This document shows, piece after piece, positions 1 through 7,886 of a DNA stretch of 64,000 nucleotides. The translations under genes and the position numbers were made by a program. This DNA comes from Lachnospiraceae bacterium. GTDB lineage: Bacteria; Bacillota; Clostridia; Lachnospirales; Lachnospiraceae. The notes below the pieces were generated by a model. That model had not been told where the DNA came from. It worked only from the letters and a program-made list of their open reading frames with translations, and ran no database searches. Where the stretch lies: NCBI GenBank assembly GCA_017527205.1, contig JAFXQK010000056.1, positions 1-64,000 of the forward strand. Reading direction: 5' to 3'. Positions within the stretch are counted from its first letter, which is position 1. Each line of letters begins with the position of its first letter.

Positions 1-327
1 ATCAGCGTGGGCGTGACTTCCTTTGTCTTAGATTTGGTGTTATATGGCCGAGACGGTGCAAAGCTTTTATATATTATTAGTGATAATCCTGAGATGATTG
101 CAAAGAGGCTTCTTGAGGATTTGGACGTCGGCGTGACTTATCTTGAAGGCGTGGGTGGTTATAGTGGAAAAGAGAAGCAGGTTATTTTTTGCGTGCTGAG
201 AAAACCGATGTCTCCCAAGGCCGAAGCCATTGTAAAGGAGGAGGATCCAAGGGCATTTATGATCGTTACAAATGCTACGGAAATCTATGGAGAGGGCTAT
301 AAAAGCTATTTTGGAGAGAAGCTGTAG
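1..327 (+). CDS. YitT family membrane protein, C-terminal part (5' truncated by window edge)
   Basis: The reading frame is open from base 1 and stops at 325-327, so this is the tail of a gene that begins before the window. The visible 108 residues contain no membrane segment. They look like the soluble C-terminal DUF2179 domain that follows the membrane part of YitT/DUF161 proteins: a basic Y-x-I-S-D-N-P motif followed by the pattern LLEDLDVGVTYLEGVGGYSG and KQVIFCVLRKP. The gly-rich loop and the VTNATEIYGEG ending are typical of this domain. The role of YitT proteins is not settled; DUF2179 resembles small ligand-binding domains. The family assignment is from remembered motifs. Nothing can be said about operon context on the 5' side. 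Confidence 0.8.
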   Translation: MSVGVTSFVLDLVLYGRDGAKLLYIISDNPEMIAKRLLEDLDVGVTYLEGVGGYSGKEKQVIFCVLRKPMSPKAEAIVKEEDPRAFMIVTNATEIYGEGYKSYFGEKL

Positions 328-434
328 GCGGCTGAAGACATGTATCAAAAGACGGCATAAATGTCGTTTCAAGGAATGGATGATGAGCTGAAACTAGGTT
401 TTTTAAAAAATTGTGGAAATTTTTAAAAAAATAC

Positions 435-463
435 TTGCAATTTTTTGGAAGATAGTGTAATAT
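435..463 (+). promoter_or_regulatory. sigma-A promoter for tRNA-Glu
   Basis: TTGCAA at 435-440, a 17-bp spacer and TAATAT at 458-463, about 40 bp before the mature tRNA 5' end. The upstream flank (395-434) is A/T-rich and could act as an UP element. This is a good match to a vegetative promoter and is correctly placed for the tRNA. Confidence 0.7.
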
Positions 464-502
464 ACAAAAGTACCGCAGATGCGGAACAAAAATAACGGTT
501 GT

Positions 503-574
503 GGCTGATTGGTCAAGCGGTTAAGACGCCGCCCTCTCACGGCGGAAACAGGGGTTCGATTCCCCTATCAGCTG
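503..574 (+). tRNA. tRNA-Glu (anticodon CUC)
   Basis: A 72-nt cloverleaf can be drawn. The acceptor arm is 503-509 with 567-573 (first pair G-U), the D loop contains GGTCAAGCGGTTAAGA, the anticodon stem is CCGCC/GGCGG around loop CTCTCAC, and the T arm is CAGGGGTTCGATTCCCCT. G574 is the discriminator and CCA is not encoded. The anticodon is CTC, which reads GAG. Most Firmicutes rely on a UUC tRNA-Glu, so this is an additional GAG-specific isoacceptor. It is a single-gene transcript, with its own promoter at 435-463 and terminator at 582-611. Confidence 0.92.
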
Positions 575-581
575 CTAAAGG

Positions 582-611
582 ATCGAGATTCTTAGGAATC
601 TCGATTTTTTT
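582..611 (+). terminator. intrinsic terminator of tRNA-Glu
   Basis: A perfect 10-bp stem (582-591 with 596-605) with loop TTAG is followed directly by a T tract to 611. It lies 8 nt after the tRNA. Confidence 0.9.
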
Positions 612-699
612 GTTGCAGAAAACGTGCAAATGCCGGGAAGGCTTATTATTTTAAAATGTTATCGGAAAATGGTTATTGAAAAATAAACGAAAATGGCTC

Positions 700-728
700 T
701 TGACATAAATGGTAAAATGTACTATCAT
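700..728 (+). promoter_or_regulatory. sigma-A promoter of the NAD salvage operon
   Basis: Consensus TTGACA at 700-705, a 17-bp spacer and TATCAT at 723-728. It lies about 100 bp before the first gene of the operon and is overlapped by the inverted-repeat operator at 709-749. Confidence 0.75.
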
Positions 729-749
729 ACAAATAGTAACAAATACCAT
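709..749. promoter_or_regulatory. symmetric double inverted repeat, candidate operator of the NAD operon
   Basis: The sequence reads ATGGTA-N5-TACTAT-N7-ATAGTA-N5-TACCAT. Both arm pairs are perfect 6-bp inverted repeats and share the same centre at position 729. The inner left arm overlaps the -10 box (723-728), so a bound protein would block RNA polymerase. The first gene of the operon encodes a Nudix/winged-helix protein of the NrtR type, a family known to repress NAD genes, so autoregulation is the simplest reading. Protein binding itself is inferred. Confidence 0.55.
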
Positions 750-831
750 ATAAAAATCTTCGCCAAATGGAGTCGAGTAGAATGGTGCATATGATCGCGA
801 AGAGATGAAAACGAAAACAGGAGGGTGGGGA

Positions 832-1623
832 ATGAGGGAAAGCGCATACCTGAAATCAGGGCAGCTTTCAGCGGAAGAAAAGGCCTTTCTGGAAAGCTAT
901 GATCCGGAAAAGTACAAAAAGCCATCCGTTACGGCAGACGTAGTTACGCTAACGCTAAATCCTGAGGATCAGCTTTGTATTCTCTTGATCAAACGAGGCG
1001 GCTATCCCTATAAAGGGAAATGGGCGTTACCGGGAGGTTTCATGGAGACGGACATGGAATCGGTAACGCAGGCGGCAAAACGAGAGCTATATGAAGAAAC
1101 TGGCGTAAAGGATGCATCCTTAAGACAGCTGTATACCTTCAGCGATCCTGACAGGGATCCGAGAATGCACGTAGTATCCGTGGCATATACGGCACTGATT
1201 CCGAAGGGCAGCCTAAGGGTCAGGGCAGGAGATGATGCCTGGGATGCAGAAGTTTTTCGCATAGCCTATGACGTGGACGGAATGACGTTTCAAAGCGAAA
1301 AGGGGATCGTGAGAGAAGAGGATTTGGCCTTTGATCATGTAAGAATTATCCGAATGGCCATTAAGAGACTTCGATGCCGTATCAAGTATGAACCAGATGC
1401 CTTTTGGCTCTTGAAAAACAAAAAGGAATTTGCCATTTCAGAGCTCAAGGCCATCCATGAAACGATTCTAAATGAGAAGCTGGATCTTGCTAATTTCAGA
1501 AAAGCATTTTTGAGGGATTACGTAGAGACGGGCAGGGTAAAGCCGCTGAACAAAAAGAGCAACGCAAAGAGGCCTGCAATGTTGTACGACATGACGGAGG
1601 AGCTTGTTGAGGAAGAAATCTAA
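832..1623 (+). CDS. NrtR-like Nudix/winged-helix regulator or Nudix hydrolase of NAD metabolism
   Basis: 263 residues from the ATG at 832, chosen over an in-frame ATG at 805 because AGGAGGG sits correctly before it. After about 30 residues comes a Nudix domain. Its Nudix box runs GGFMETDMES...REL-x-EETG, with the catalytic REL-x-EE core intact but six rather than five residues between the Gly and the first Glu. The C-terminal third (about residues 160-235) has the basic, Leu-rich winged-helix segment of NrtR-type proteins. NrtR proteins use a Nudix domain to sense ADP-ribose or related NAD metabolites and a winged helix to bind DNA. It is the first gene of a four-gene NAD salvage operon with a symmetric operator over its promoter, which fits an autoregulated local repressor. 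Because the Nudix box is nearly intact it may also hydrolyse ADP-ribose or NAD derivatives. Confidence 0.8.
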   Translation: MRESAYLKSGQLSAEEKAFLESYDPEKYKKPSVTADVVTLTLNPEDQLCILLIKRGGYPYKGKWALPGGFMETDMESVTQAAKRELYEETGVKDASLRQLYTFSDPDRDPRMHVVSVAYTALIPKGSLRVRAGDDAWDAEVFRIAYDVDGMTFQSEKGIVREEDLAFDHVRIIRMAIKRLRCRIKYEPDAFWLLKNKKEFAISELKAIHETILNEKLDLANFRKAFLRDYVETGRVKPLNKKSNAKRPAMLYDMTEELVEEEI

Positions 1624-1659
1624 TCAGTTCCGTGAGAAAGGAAAAGAGAGGTGAAGGTT

Positions 1660-2172
1660 ATGAAGAAGTATTTGATCGTGGTTGACATGCAAAATGATTT
1701 TGTTACGGGATGCCTTGGAAGCAAGGAGGCACAGGCCATTGTTCCCGAAATGGTAAAATATGTAGAGAACTTTGACGGTACCGTGATTTTTACGAAGGAT
1801 ACCCATGGTGAAAACTACATGGAGACGCAGGAAGGAAAGAAACTTCCCGTGCCGCACTGCATCAAGAATACGGAAGGCTGGGAGATTATCCCTGAACTGA
1901 AAGCCATTGCAGAACGCAGCAGGGTCTATGAGAAGCCGACCTTTGGAAGCAAGGAACTCGCAGCTGACGTCGCAAAGGAAGCACCTGACGAGGTGACGCT
2001 CATCGGCGTATGTACGGGAATCTGCGTTTTGAATAACGCAACGCTGATCAAAGCCTTTGCTACGGAAATTCCGGTGAAGGTGGTTGCAAGCCTTTGCGCC
2101 TGCGTAACTCCCGATACCCACAAGACGGCATTGGATGCCATGGCAACCTGCCAAATCGAAATTGTTTCATGA
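1660..2172 (+). CDS. pncA: nicotinamidase
   Basis: 170 residues from the ATG at 1660 with AGAGGTG upstream; an in-frame GTG at 1651 is part of that ribosome site. It hydrolyses nicotinamide to nicotinate and ammonia, the first step of Preiss-Handler salvage. The isochorismatase-like fold shows in the catalytic Asp of VVDMQNDF, the metal-binding D-x-H in KDTHGENY, and the nucleophile Cys in GVCTGICVLNNA. The length is slightly short for the family, as usual in Clostridia. It is the second gene of the operon, 36 bp after the Nudix regulator, and the next two genes carry nicotinate on to NAD. Confidence 0.92.
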   Translation: MKKYLIVVDMQNDFVTGCLGSKEAQAIVPEMVKYVENFDGTVIFTKDTHGENYMETQEGKKLPVPHCIKNTEGWEIIPELKAIAERSRVYEKPTFGSKELAADVAKEAPDEVTLIGVCTGICVLNNATLIKAFATEIPVKVVASLCACVTPDTHKTALDAMATCQIEIVS

Positions 2173-2301
2173 ATGGATATCCCGTAATGGCGGGAGAACA
2201 GATGCCAAGTCTTAAGATTCAATGAAAAGCAGAATGTACCGAATGCCATGTTAAAAAAAGGAAAACCCGTAACATGGCGTGTAAAAAAGGAGGAAGAAAT
2301 C

Positions 2302-3519
2302 ATGAAATTACCGAGAATCATCAATTCGTTACTGGAGACGGATCTTTACAAATTTAGCATGGGACAGGCGATTTATCATCAGTTCCCTTCCTATGAAACC
2401 ATCTGGAGCTTCAAGTGCAGAAATACGGACGTGAAGTTTACCGAGGAAATGGTAGAGGAGATTAAGGAGCAGATCAAGGCCTATTGTGAGTTGCGCTTTA
2501 CCGAGGAGGAGCTGACCTACCTTCAGGGCATTGAGTGGTTTAAGCGTTCCTATGTCGATTTTCTGAGACTGTGGCAGCCTCGTTATGATGAGTTCACAAT
2601 TACGACGGATGCGGATTGTGGACTTGCAATTGATACGGAGGGCACTTGGCTGAATACCTCCATGTACGAAATCCCGACCCTTGCGATAGTCAATGAAGTA
2701 TATTTCAGAATGCAATATGATTATGACGAGCTGCTGGAAAGCTTCAAGGAAAAGCTGGATGAGAAGTATGACTGGCTGAAGACCAACAAGTATTATATCG
2801 GCGTGTTCTCTGAGTTTGGCATGAGAAGAAGACTTTCTGCAGAGGCGCAGGAGATGGCAGTGGAAAAGCTGTCTCATCTGAATGACACGATGCACAGCGC
2901 TTCGAAGTTTGTAGGAACCAGCAATGTCTTCCTGGCAAAGAAGCACAATCTTCTGCCTGTTGGCACCATGGCACATGAATGGATCATGTGTACCGGTCAG
3001 GGCGACCACAGACATAATCCTGCCTATTCCAACTATTATGCATTACGCGCATGGGTGGCAGAGTACGGCGTACTTAACGGCACGGCCCTGACGGATGCCA
3101 TCACGACGGACTGCTTCCTTCGTGACTTTGACAAGACCTATTCCACCTTATTCTCCGGCGTTCGTCATGATTCTGGCGATCCCATTGAATGGGGCGAGAA
3201 GATGATCGCGCATTATGAGAGCATGAAGATTGATCCCAAGACGAAAACCCTGCTGTTTAGTGACAGCCTGGACTTCAAGAAGGCTGATGAGATATATCGT
3301 CACTTCAATGGAAGGGCAAAGGTTGCCTTTGGAATCGGTACCTACATTGCAAATGATACGAAGGTTCCGCCACTGAACATTGTCATGAAGACCACCGCCT
3401 GCAACGGCATGGACGTAGCAAAGATCTCTGATACCCCTGGCAAGGGCATGTGCAAGAACGAAGCTTACGTAAAATACCTCCAGAGGTCCATTAAGTGGAG
3501 AATGGAGAATGATAAATAA
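2302..3519 (+). CDS. pncB: nicotinate phosphoribosyltransferase
   Basis: 405 residues from the ATG at 2302, preceded by AAAAAAGGAGGAAG; the longer in-frame opening at 2248 has no ribosome site. It joins nicotinate to PRPP to give nicotinate mononucleotide. The N-terminus (LLETDLYKFSMGQ) is diagnostic of the family, and the barrel carries GTMAHEW, the FSGVRHDSGDP motif and the FGIGTYIAND segment of the phosphate-binding site. It is a compact PncB form. It follows pncA by about 130 bp; that gap holds no clear terminator and so the gene is probably co-transcribed. Confidence 0.94.
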   Translation: MKLPRIINSLLETDLYKFSMGQAIYHQFPSYETIWSFKCRNTDVKFTEEMVEEIKEQIKAYCELRFTEEELTYLQGIEWFKRSYVDFLRLWQPRYDEFTITTDADCGLAIDTEGTWLNTSMYEIPTLAIVNEVYFRMQYDYDELLESFKEKLDEKYDWLKTNKYYIGVFSEFGMRRRLSAEAQEMAVEKLSHLNDTMHSASKFVGTSNVFLAKKHNLLPVGTMAHEWIMCTGQGDHRHNPAYSNYYALRAWVAEYGVLNGTALTDAITTDCFLRDFDKTYSTLFSGVRHDSGDPIEWGEKMIAHYESMKIDPKTKTLLFSDSLDFKKADEIYRHFNGRAKVAFGIGTYIANDTKVPPLNIVMKTTACNGMDVAKISDTPGKGMCKNEAYVKYLQRSIKWRMENDK

Positions 3520-3585
3520 GAAGGCACGTATCAGTTAAGGACATGAGTTTAGTTTTATGACTTGGGATTGAGAGGAGTGATCGCT

Positions 3586-4341
3586 ATGAAAGAGTTTGAT
3601 GCTTTAAAGGTTCGAAAGGAGATCGTGGAGTGGATTCGTGCCTGGTTTGCGGAGAACGGTCCGAAGGCGACGGCCGTGATCGGTATTTCCGGTGGTAAGG
3701 ATTCAACGGTTGTGGCTGCTCTCTTGACGGAGGCACTTGGTAAGGACCGCGTTTTTGGCGTTATGATGCCGCAGGGCATTCAGCCTGACATTGATGACTC
3801 CAAGAAGGTCGTAGAGGCGCTGGGAATCCGTCATGCCACCATTTCCGTGGGTGCAGCCGTAGATGCACTTCTAGATGCCGTGAAAGCTGGAATTGAGCCA
3901 TCGAGGGATGCTGCCATTAATACGCCTCCCCGCATGAGAATGGCGACTCTGTACGCTGTTGCCGCAAGCCTTCCGGAGGGAGGCCGCGTGGCAAATACCT
4001 GTAACCTTTCTGAGGATTGGATCGGATACAGCACCAAGTACGGTGATGCCGCAGGTGATTTTTCACCCATTTCTGATCTGACGGTTCAGGAAGTAAAAGC
4101 CGTGGGAGATACCTATACGGAGCTCCCGTGGGAGCTGGTGCACAAGGCTCCGTCCGACGGACTTTGTGGACAGACGGACGAAGATCGCTTTGGCTTTACG
4201 TATGCGACGCTGGACCGATACATCCGTGAAGGAATCTGTGAGGATGAAGCGATTCGCCAAAAGATTGACAAAATGCACCGCTTGAATCTCCATAAGCTGA
4301 AGGTGATTCCTAAATTTGAACAAAAAAGAGACGAAAATTGA
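3586..4341 (+). CDS. nadE: NAD+ synthase, ammonia-dependent
   Basis: 251 residues from the ATG at 3586, with GAGAGGAG upstream. It amidates nicotinate adenine dinucleotide to NAD+. The PP-loop SGGKDST near residue 30 binds ATP, and NTCNLSEDWIGYSTKYGD is the deamido-NAD-binding segment. There is no N-terminal glutaminase domain, so the nitrogen source should be free ammonia. It is the last gene of the salvage operon. The adenylyltransferase step (nadD) is not in the window. Confidence 0.94.
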   Translation: MKEFDALKVRKEIVEWIRAWFAENGPKATAVIGISGGKDSTVVAALLTEALGKDRVFGVMMPQGIQPDIDDSKKVVEALGIRHATISVGAAVDALLDAVKAGIEPSRDAAINTPPRMRMATLYAVAASLPEGGRVANTCNLSEDWIGYSTKYGDAAGDFSPISDLTVQEVKAVGDTYTELPWELVHKAPSDGLCGQTDEDRFGFTYATLDRYIREGICEDEAIRQKIDKMHRLNLHKLKVIPKFEQKRDEN

Positions 4342-4371
4342 CGGAAACATAGCGAGATCTGCCAAAAAAGA

Positions 4372-4399
4372 TTGAAAATTTTTTGATTATATGTAATAA
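4372..4399 (+). promoter_or_regulatory. possible promoter of the HD-GYP gene
   Basis: TTGAAA at 4372-4377, a 16-bp spacer and TAATAA at 4394-4399. The -35 lies in the loop of a weak hairpin whose stem is only A/T pairs (CAAAAAA/TTTTTTG). Both elements are imperfect and the region is very A/T-rich, so this is tentative. Confidence 0.3.
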
Positions 4400-4427
4400 T
4401 TAAAAAAAGGCTATGAGGTAGACGGCA

Positions 4428-5528
4428 TTGGCAGAAATTCGTCCGATCAAAACTGAAGATCTTCCATCCGGTAAGGTTGTGGACCGGACCATTGTGGACG
4501 CAGCCGGCAGGGCCCTGTTCGAAAAGGGCTCTATTTTGGACGATTTTCAGATTGAGGGCCTTCTTCGATCCGGAATTACGGAGATTTACGTCCGTGAGGA
4601 CGAAGCGGTACCGGAGGAGAAGCACGAGACCGTCATTGCCAAGGACGTTCAGGAGACCATTGAGCGTGTCCGTGAGGAAGATCGCTCGGGAATCAACCTG
4701 ACAGAGACCGTGAAACAGCGTGTGAGCAAGGGAATTCAGTACCTCTTTAGCAGTACGACGGAGGAGAATTTCGCGGAGGCAACGGAGAACGTAACCGTAG
4801 AGCTCATGAAGGCCCTGGAGGCCAATAATACCATCGCCATTGACATCGGATCCCTGAAGGTCAGTGATGAATATACCTTTAAGCACAGCGTGGACGTGGC
4901 GACGATGTCCATGGTCATTGCAAAAAAATACGGTCTGGACCAGAGGGCCATTCGCGACGTGGGCGTAGCGGGAATTTTGCATGACGTCGGGAAAATGAAG
5001 ATTCCCATGGAAATTCTGAATAAACCATCAAGACTTACCGATGCTGAGTTTGAGCTGATGAAGCTGCATACGAAATATGGCTATGAAATGCTGAAGGAGA
5101 ATGGTGGATTTAACGAAGAAATCTTGTTGGGCGTACTTCAGCATCATGAAAAGCTGAACGGTGGAGGGTATCCGAATCGCTTGACGGACGCGGACATCCA
5201 TCTCTATGCCAGAATTATTGCAGTTGCGGACATTTATGATTCCCTGGTGACGAGAAGGCCCTACAAGCAAAAGATTTCCAAGAGAGATTCCATAGAAATG
5301 ATTATGGCCATGACCTCCGAGCTCGACATCTTTGTGATGCAGAGTTTCCTCGACAGTGTCATTTTATATCCCGTTGACAGTATTGTCACGCTCAGTAACG
5401 GAGAGCGGGCAAAGGTCGTAAAAAATAACCCCGGCTTCATGCTGAGACCTACCGTGGTGGGAGTTACGACAGGCCGGGTTTATAAGCTGGCAGAGGATTT
5501 AAGCTGTGCCAACATCGTCATTTTATAA
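4428..5528 (+). CDS. HD-GYP domain protein, probable cyclic-di-GMP phosphodiesterase
   Basis: 366 residues starting at TTG 4428, with GAGG seven bases before it; no ATG fits. Residues 1-135 are a poorly conserved N-terminal region. Residues 140-330 form an HD-GYP domain with H185-D186 in GILHDVGK and the full HHEKLNGGGYP signature at 239-249, followed by ARIIAVADIYDSL. The metal ligands and the GYP loop are intact, so hydrolysis of c-di-GMP to pGpG or GMP is expected. No signal peptide or membrane segment is seen; it is cytoplasmic. It stands alone between the NAD operon and topA. Together with the GGDEF protein at 39065-40465 it shows active c-di-GMP signalling in this organism. Confidence 0.9.
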   Translation: MAEIRPIKTEDLPSGKVVDRTIVDAAGRALFEKGSILDDFQIEGLLRSGITEIYVREDEAVPEEKHETVIAKDVQETIERVREEDRSGINLTETVKQRVSKGIQYLFSSTTEENFAEATENVTVELMKALEANNTIAIDIGSLKVSDEYTFKHSVDVATMSMVIAKKYGLDQRAIRDVGVAGILHDVGKMKIPMEILNKPSRLTDAEFELMKLHTKYGYEMLKENGGFNEEILLGVLQHHEKLNGGGYPNRLTDADIHLYARIIAVADIYDSLVTRRPYKQKISKRDSIEMIMAMTSELDIFVMQSFLDSVILYPVDSIVTLSNGERAKVVKNNPGFMLRPTVVGVTTGRVYKLAEDLSCANIVIL

Positions 5529-5550
5529 GAATGAGTTTCTTAAATTTTGA

Positions 5551-5577
5551 AAAAGACCTTGCAAGAGGTCTTTTTTT
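5551..5577 (+). terminator. intrinsic terminator after the HD-GYP gene, overlapping the topA promoter
   Basis: Stem AAAAGACCT/AGGTCTTTT with loop TGCAAG and a T tract to 5577. The -35 of the next promoter (TTGCAA, 5559-5564) is the loop itself. Confidence 0.85.
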
Positions 5578-5587
5578 AGTGTATAGT
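5559..5587 (+). promoter_or_regulatory. sigma-A promoter of topA nested in the upstream terminator
   Basis: TTGCAA (5559-5564), a 17-bp spacer and TATAGT (5582-5587). The -35 is the loop of the terminator and the spacer is its right arm plus the T tract. Confidence 0.7.
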
Positions 5588-5658
5588 GGTTCACGATTAG
5601 CGCTCTACGGAAGGAATTCCGTGGAAAGGCAGGGCGTTAGAAAAAGGGGATGAGAAAG

Positions 5659-7746
5659 ATGGCAAAGAATCTGGTAATTGTGGAGTCACCGTCGAAGATA
5701 AAGACCATTAAAAAGTTCTTAGGAACCAATTTTGAAGTGGTAGCGAGCAACGGACACGTAAGAGACCTGCCGAAGAGCCAGCTGGGCTTTTCGCCGGAGG
5801 ATGACTACGAGCCGAAATACATAACGATCAGAGGAAAGGGAGACATTCTGGCAAATCTTCGCAAGGAAGTAAAAAAGGCAGACAAGATTTATCTGGCAAC
5901 CGACCCTGACCGTGAGGGAGAAGCCATTTCCTGGCATCTTTATCATGCATTAAAGCTCGGAGATAAAAAGGTTTATCGTATTACCTTTAACGAAATTACG
6001 AAGAACGTCGTAAAGGAAAGCCTGAAAAACGCAAGAGAGATCGACATGAACCTAGTGGATGCACAGCAGGCAAGAAGAATGCTGGATCGCATGGTGGGCT
6101 ATCGCATTTCTCCACTTCTTTGGGCGAAGATTAAAAGGGGATTGTCCGCGGGACGTGTACAATCCGTGGCACTTCGTATTATTTGTGATCGTGAGGCGGA
6201 GATTGAAAACTTTACGCCGGAAGAGTACTGGAGCCTGGAAGCAGACCTGAAAATTCCGGGAGCAAAAAAGCCCGTAGTGGCAAAGTATTACGGCTCCGGT
6301 TCCTCAAAAAAGGAACTGAATTGTGAGGAAGACGTAAATCAGGTGCTAAAGGATATCAAGGACGCGGCTTATGTCGTGAAGGAGGTAAAGACCGGAGAGA
6401 GAATGAAGAAGGCTCCGCTGCCCTTTACAACCTCAACCCTGCAGCAGGAAGCCAGCAAGGTGTTGAATTTCTCCACGAGCAAGACCATGAACCTTGCACA
6501 GCAGCTCTATGAGGGCGTGGAAATTAAAGGAGAGGGCACCATCGGTTTGATTACTTATTTGCGTACCGATTCCGTCCGCGTGTCGGAGGAAGCAGCTCAA
6601 AATGCGGCCGCTTACGTCGAAAAGCATTATGGAAAAGAGTATTTGGCGCAAAAAACTGCTGATCCCAAAAAGGCACAGAGAATTCAGGATGCCCATGAAG
6701 CCATTCGTCCTACGGATATTGAGAGACTGCCCATTGCAGTCAAGGATCAGCTTCCAAGAGACCTGTTCCGTCTATATCAGCTGATTTGGCAGCGCTTTGC
6801 TGCAAGCCAGATGGCACCGGCTAAATATGAGACGACCTCCGTCAAGGTTAGCGCAAACAAGAGCATCTTTACCATGGCGGCATCAAAATTAAAATTTGAC
6901 GGTTTTACCTGTGTTTACGTGCAAAAGGATGAGGAAGAAGAGACGGGAACCTTTACGGGAGCACTGGAAAAGGGCATGACCCTGGAGTGCAGCGGCGTTA
7001 GAAAGGAACAGCACTTTACGCAGCCGCCTGCCCATTTTACGGAGGCCTCTCTTGTAAAGACCCTGGAGGAGCTTGGCATCGGACGCCCTAGCACCTATGC
7101 ACCCACGATTGGAACCATTCTTGGCAGACGCTATATCGCGAAGGAAGGCAAGAACCTGATCGTGACCGAGCTTGGAGAAGTAGTAAACCAGATGATGGTA
7201 GAGGCATTCCCAACCATCGTTGACGTGAACTTTACGGCAAACCTTGAGGCACTGCTGGATGGCGTGGAAGAAGGCACCGTAAAGTGGAAGACCATCATTG
7301 AGAATTTCTATCCTGATTTGGATAAGGCTGTTATTCAGGCACAAAAGGATCTGTCCGAGGTTAAGGTTGCTGATGAAGAGTCTGACGAGGTTTGCGAGAA
7401 ATGTGGTCGCCGGATGGTGATCAAGTATGGCAGTAAGGGTAAGTTTCTGGCGTGCCCTGGCTTCCCCGAGTGTCAAAATGCGAAGCCTTATTACGAGAAA
7501 ACAGGCGTGACCTGTCCAAAGTGCGGGAAGGACATTGTCATTAAGCGTACTCAAAAGGGCAGAAGATATTATGGCTGCATCGGAAATCCGGAATGTGATT
7601 TTATGGTATGGAATAAGCCCTCCGGAGAGAGGTGCCCGAAGTGTGGAAATGCCTTATTGGAAAAAGGGAATCGTCTTGTCTGCGCAGATGAAAAATGTGG
7701 GTATAGTATTCTGAAAATTCAAAAAGATACAGAAAATAAGCAATAA
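5659..7746 (+). CDS. topA: DNA topoisomerase I (type IA)
   Basis: 695 residues from ATG 5659; an ATG at 5650 is in frame but sits on the ribosome site, and the family begins MAKNLVIVESP. It relaxes negative supercoils by transient cleavage of one strand. The TOPRIM domain (residues 1-140) carries the E of VESPSK and the DPDREGE motif. The active-site Tyr lies in GLITYLRTDS. The C-terminus has three four-cysteine zinc ribbons, starting at CEKCGRR, CPKCGKD and CPKCGNA. It is followed by codY, the same order as in related Firmicutes. Its promoter is nested in the terminator of the HD-GYP gene. Confidence 0.97.
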   Translation: MAKNLVIVESPSKIKTIKKFLGTNFEVVASNGHVRDLPKSQLGFSPEDDYEPKYITIRGKGDILANLRKEVKKADKIYLATDPDREGEAISWHLYHALKLGDKKVYRITFNEITKNVVKESLKNAREIDMNLVDAQQARRMLDRMVGYRISPLLWAKIKRGLSAGRVQSVALRIICDREAEIENFTPEEYWSLEADLKIPGAKKPVVAKYYGSGSSKKELNCEEDVNQVLKDIKDAAYVVKEVKTGERMKKAPLPFTTSTLQQEASKVLNFSTSKTMNLAQQLYEGVEIKGEGTIGLITYLRTDSVRVSEEAAQNAAAYVEKHYGKEYLAQKTADPKKAQRIQDAHEAIRPTDIERLPIAVKDQLPRDLFRLYQLIWQRFAASQMAPAKYETTSVKVSANKSIFTMAASKLKFDGFTCVYVQKDEEEETGTFTGALEKGMTLECSGVRKEQHFTQPPAHFTEASLVKTLEELGIGRPSTYAPTIGTILGRRYIAKEGKNLIVTELGEVVNQMMVEAFPTIVDVNFTANLEALLDGVEEGTVKWKTIIENFYPDLDKAVIQAQKDLSEVKVADEESDEVCEKCGRRMVIKYGSKGKFLACPGFPECQNAKPYYEKTGVTCPKCGKDIVIKRTQKGRRYYGCIGNPECDFMVWNKPSGERCPKCGNALLEKGNRLVCADEKCGYSILKIQKDTENKQ

Positions 7747-7793
7747 ATTCGCAAAATAGCCATTGAAATCTGAAATTACTTGTGATATGCTAG

Positions 7794-7821
7794 AAGGGAG
7801 CTTGGAAATAGCTCCCTTTTT
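7794..7821 (+). terminator. intrinsic terminator between topA and codY
   Basis: Stem AAGGGAGCT/AGCTCCCTT with loop TGGAAAT, then a short T run. The loop contains a possible -35 for codY. Confidence 0.7.
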
Positions 7822-7830
7822 GCGTGCAAT
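7802..7830 (+). promoter_or_regulatory. possible codY promoter in the terminator loop
   Basis: TTGGAA (7802-7807), a 17-bp spacer and TGCAAT (7825-7830). It has the same geometry as the topA and rpsB promoters, but the -10 is weak. codY could instead be read through from topA. Confidence 0.35.
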
Positions 7831-7886
7831 TTCAAAGGTATTTTATGGGGTGGAAGGCAAATTACAAGGAATGGGAGGAAAATGTC

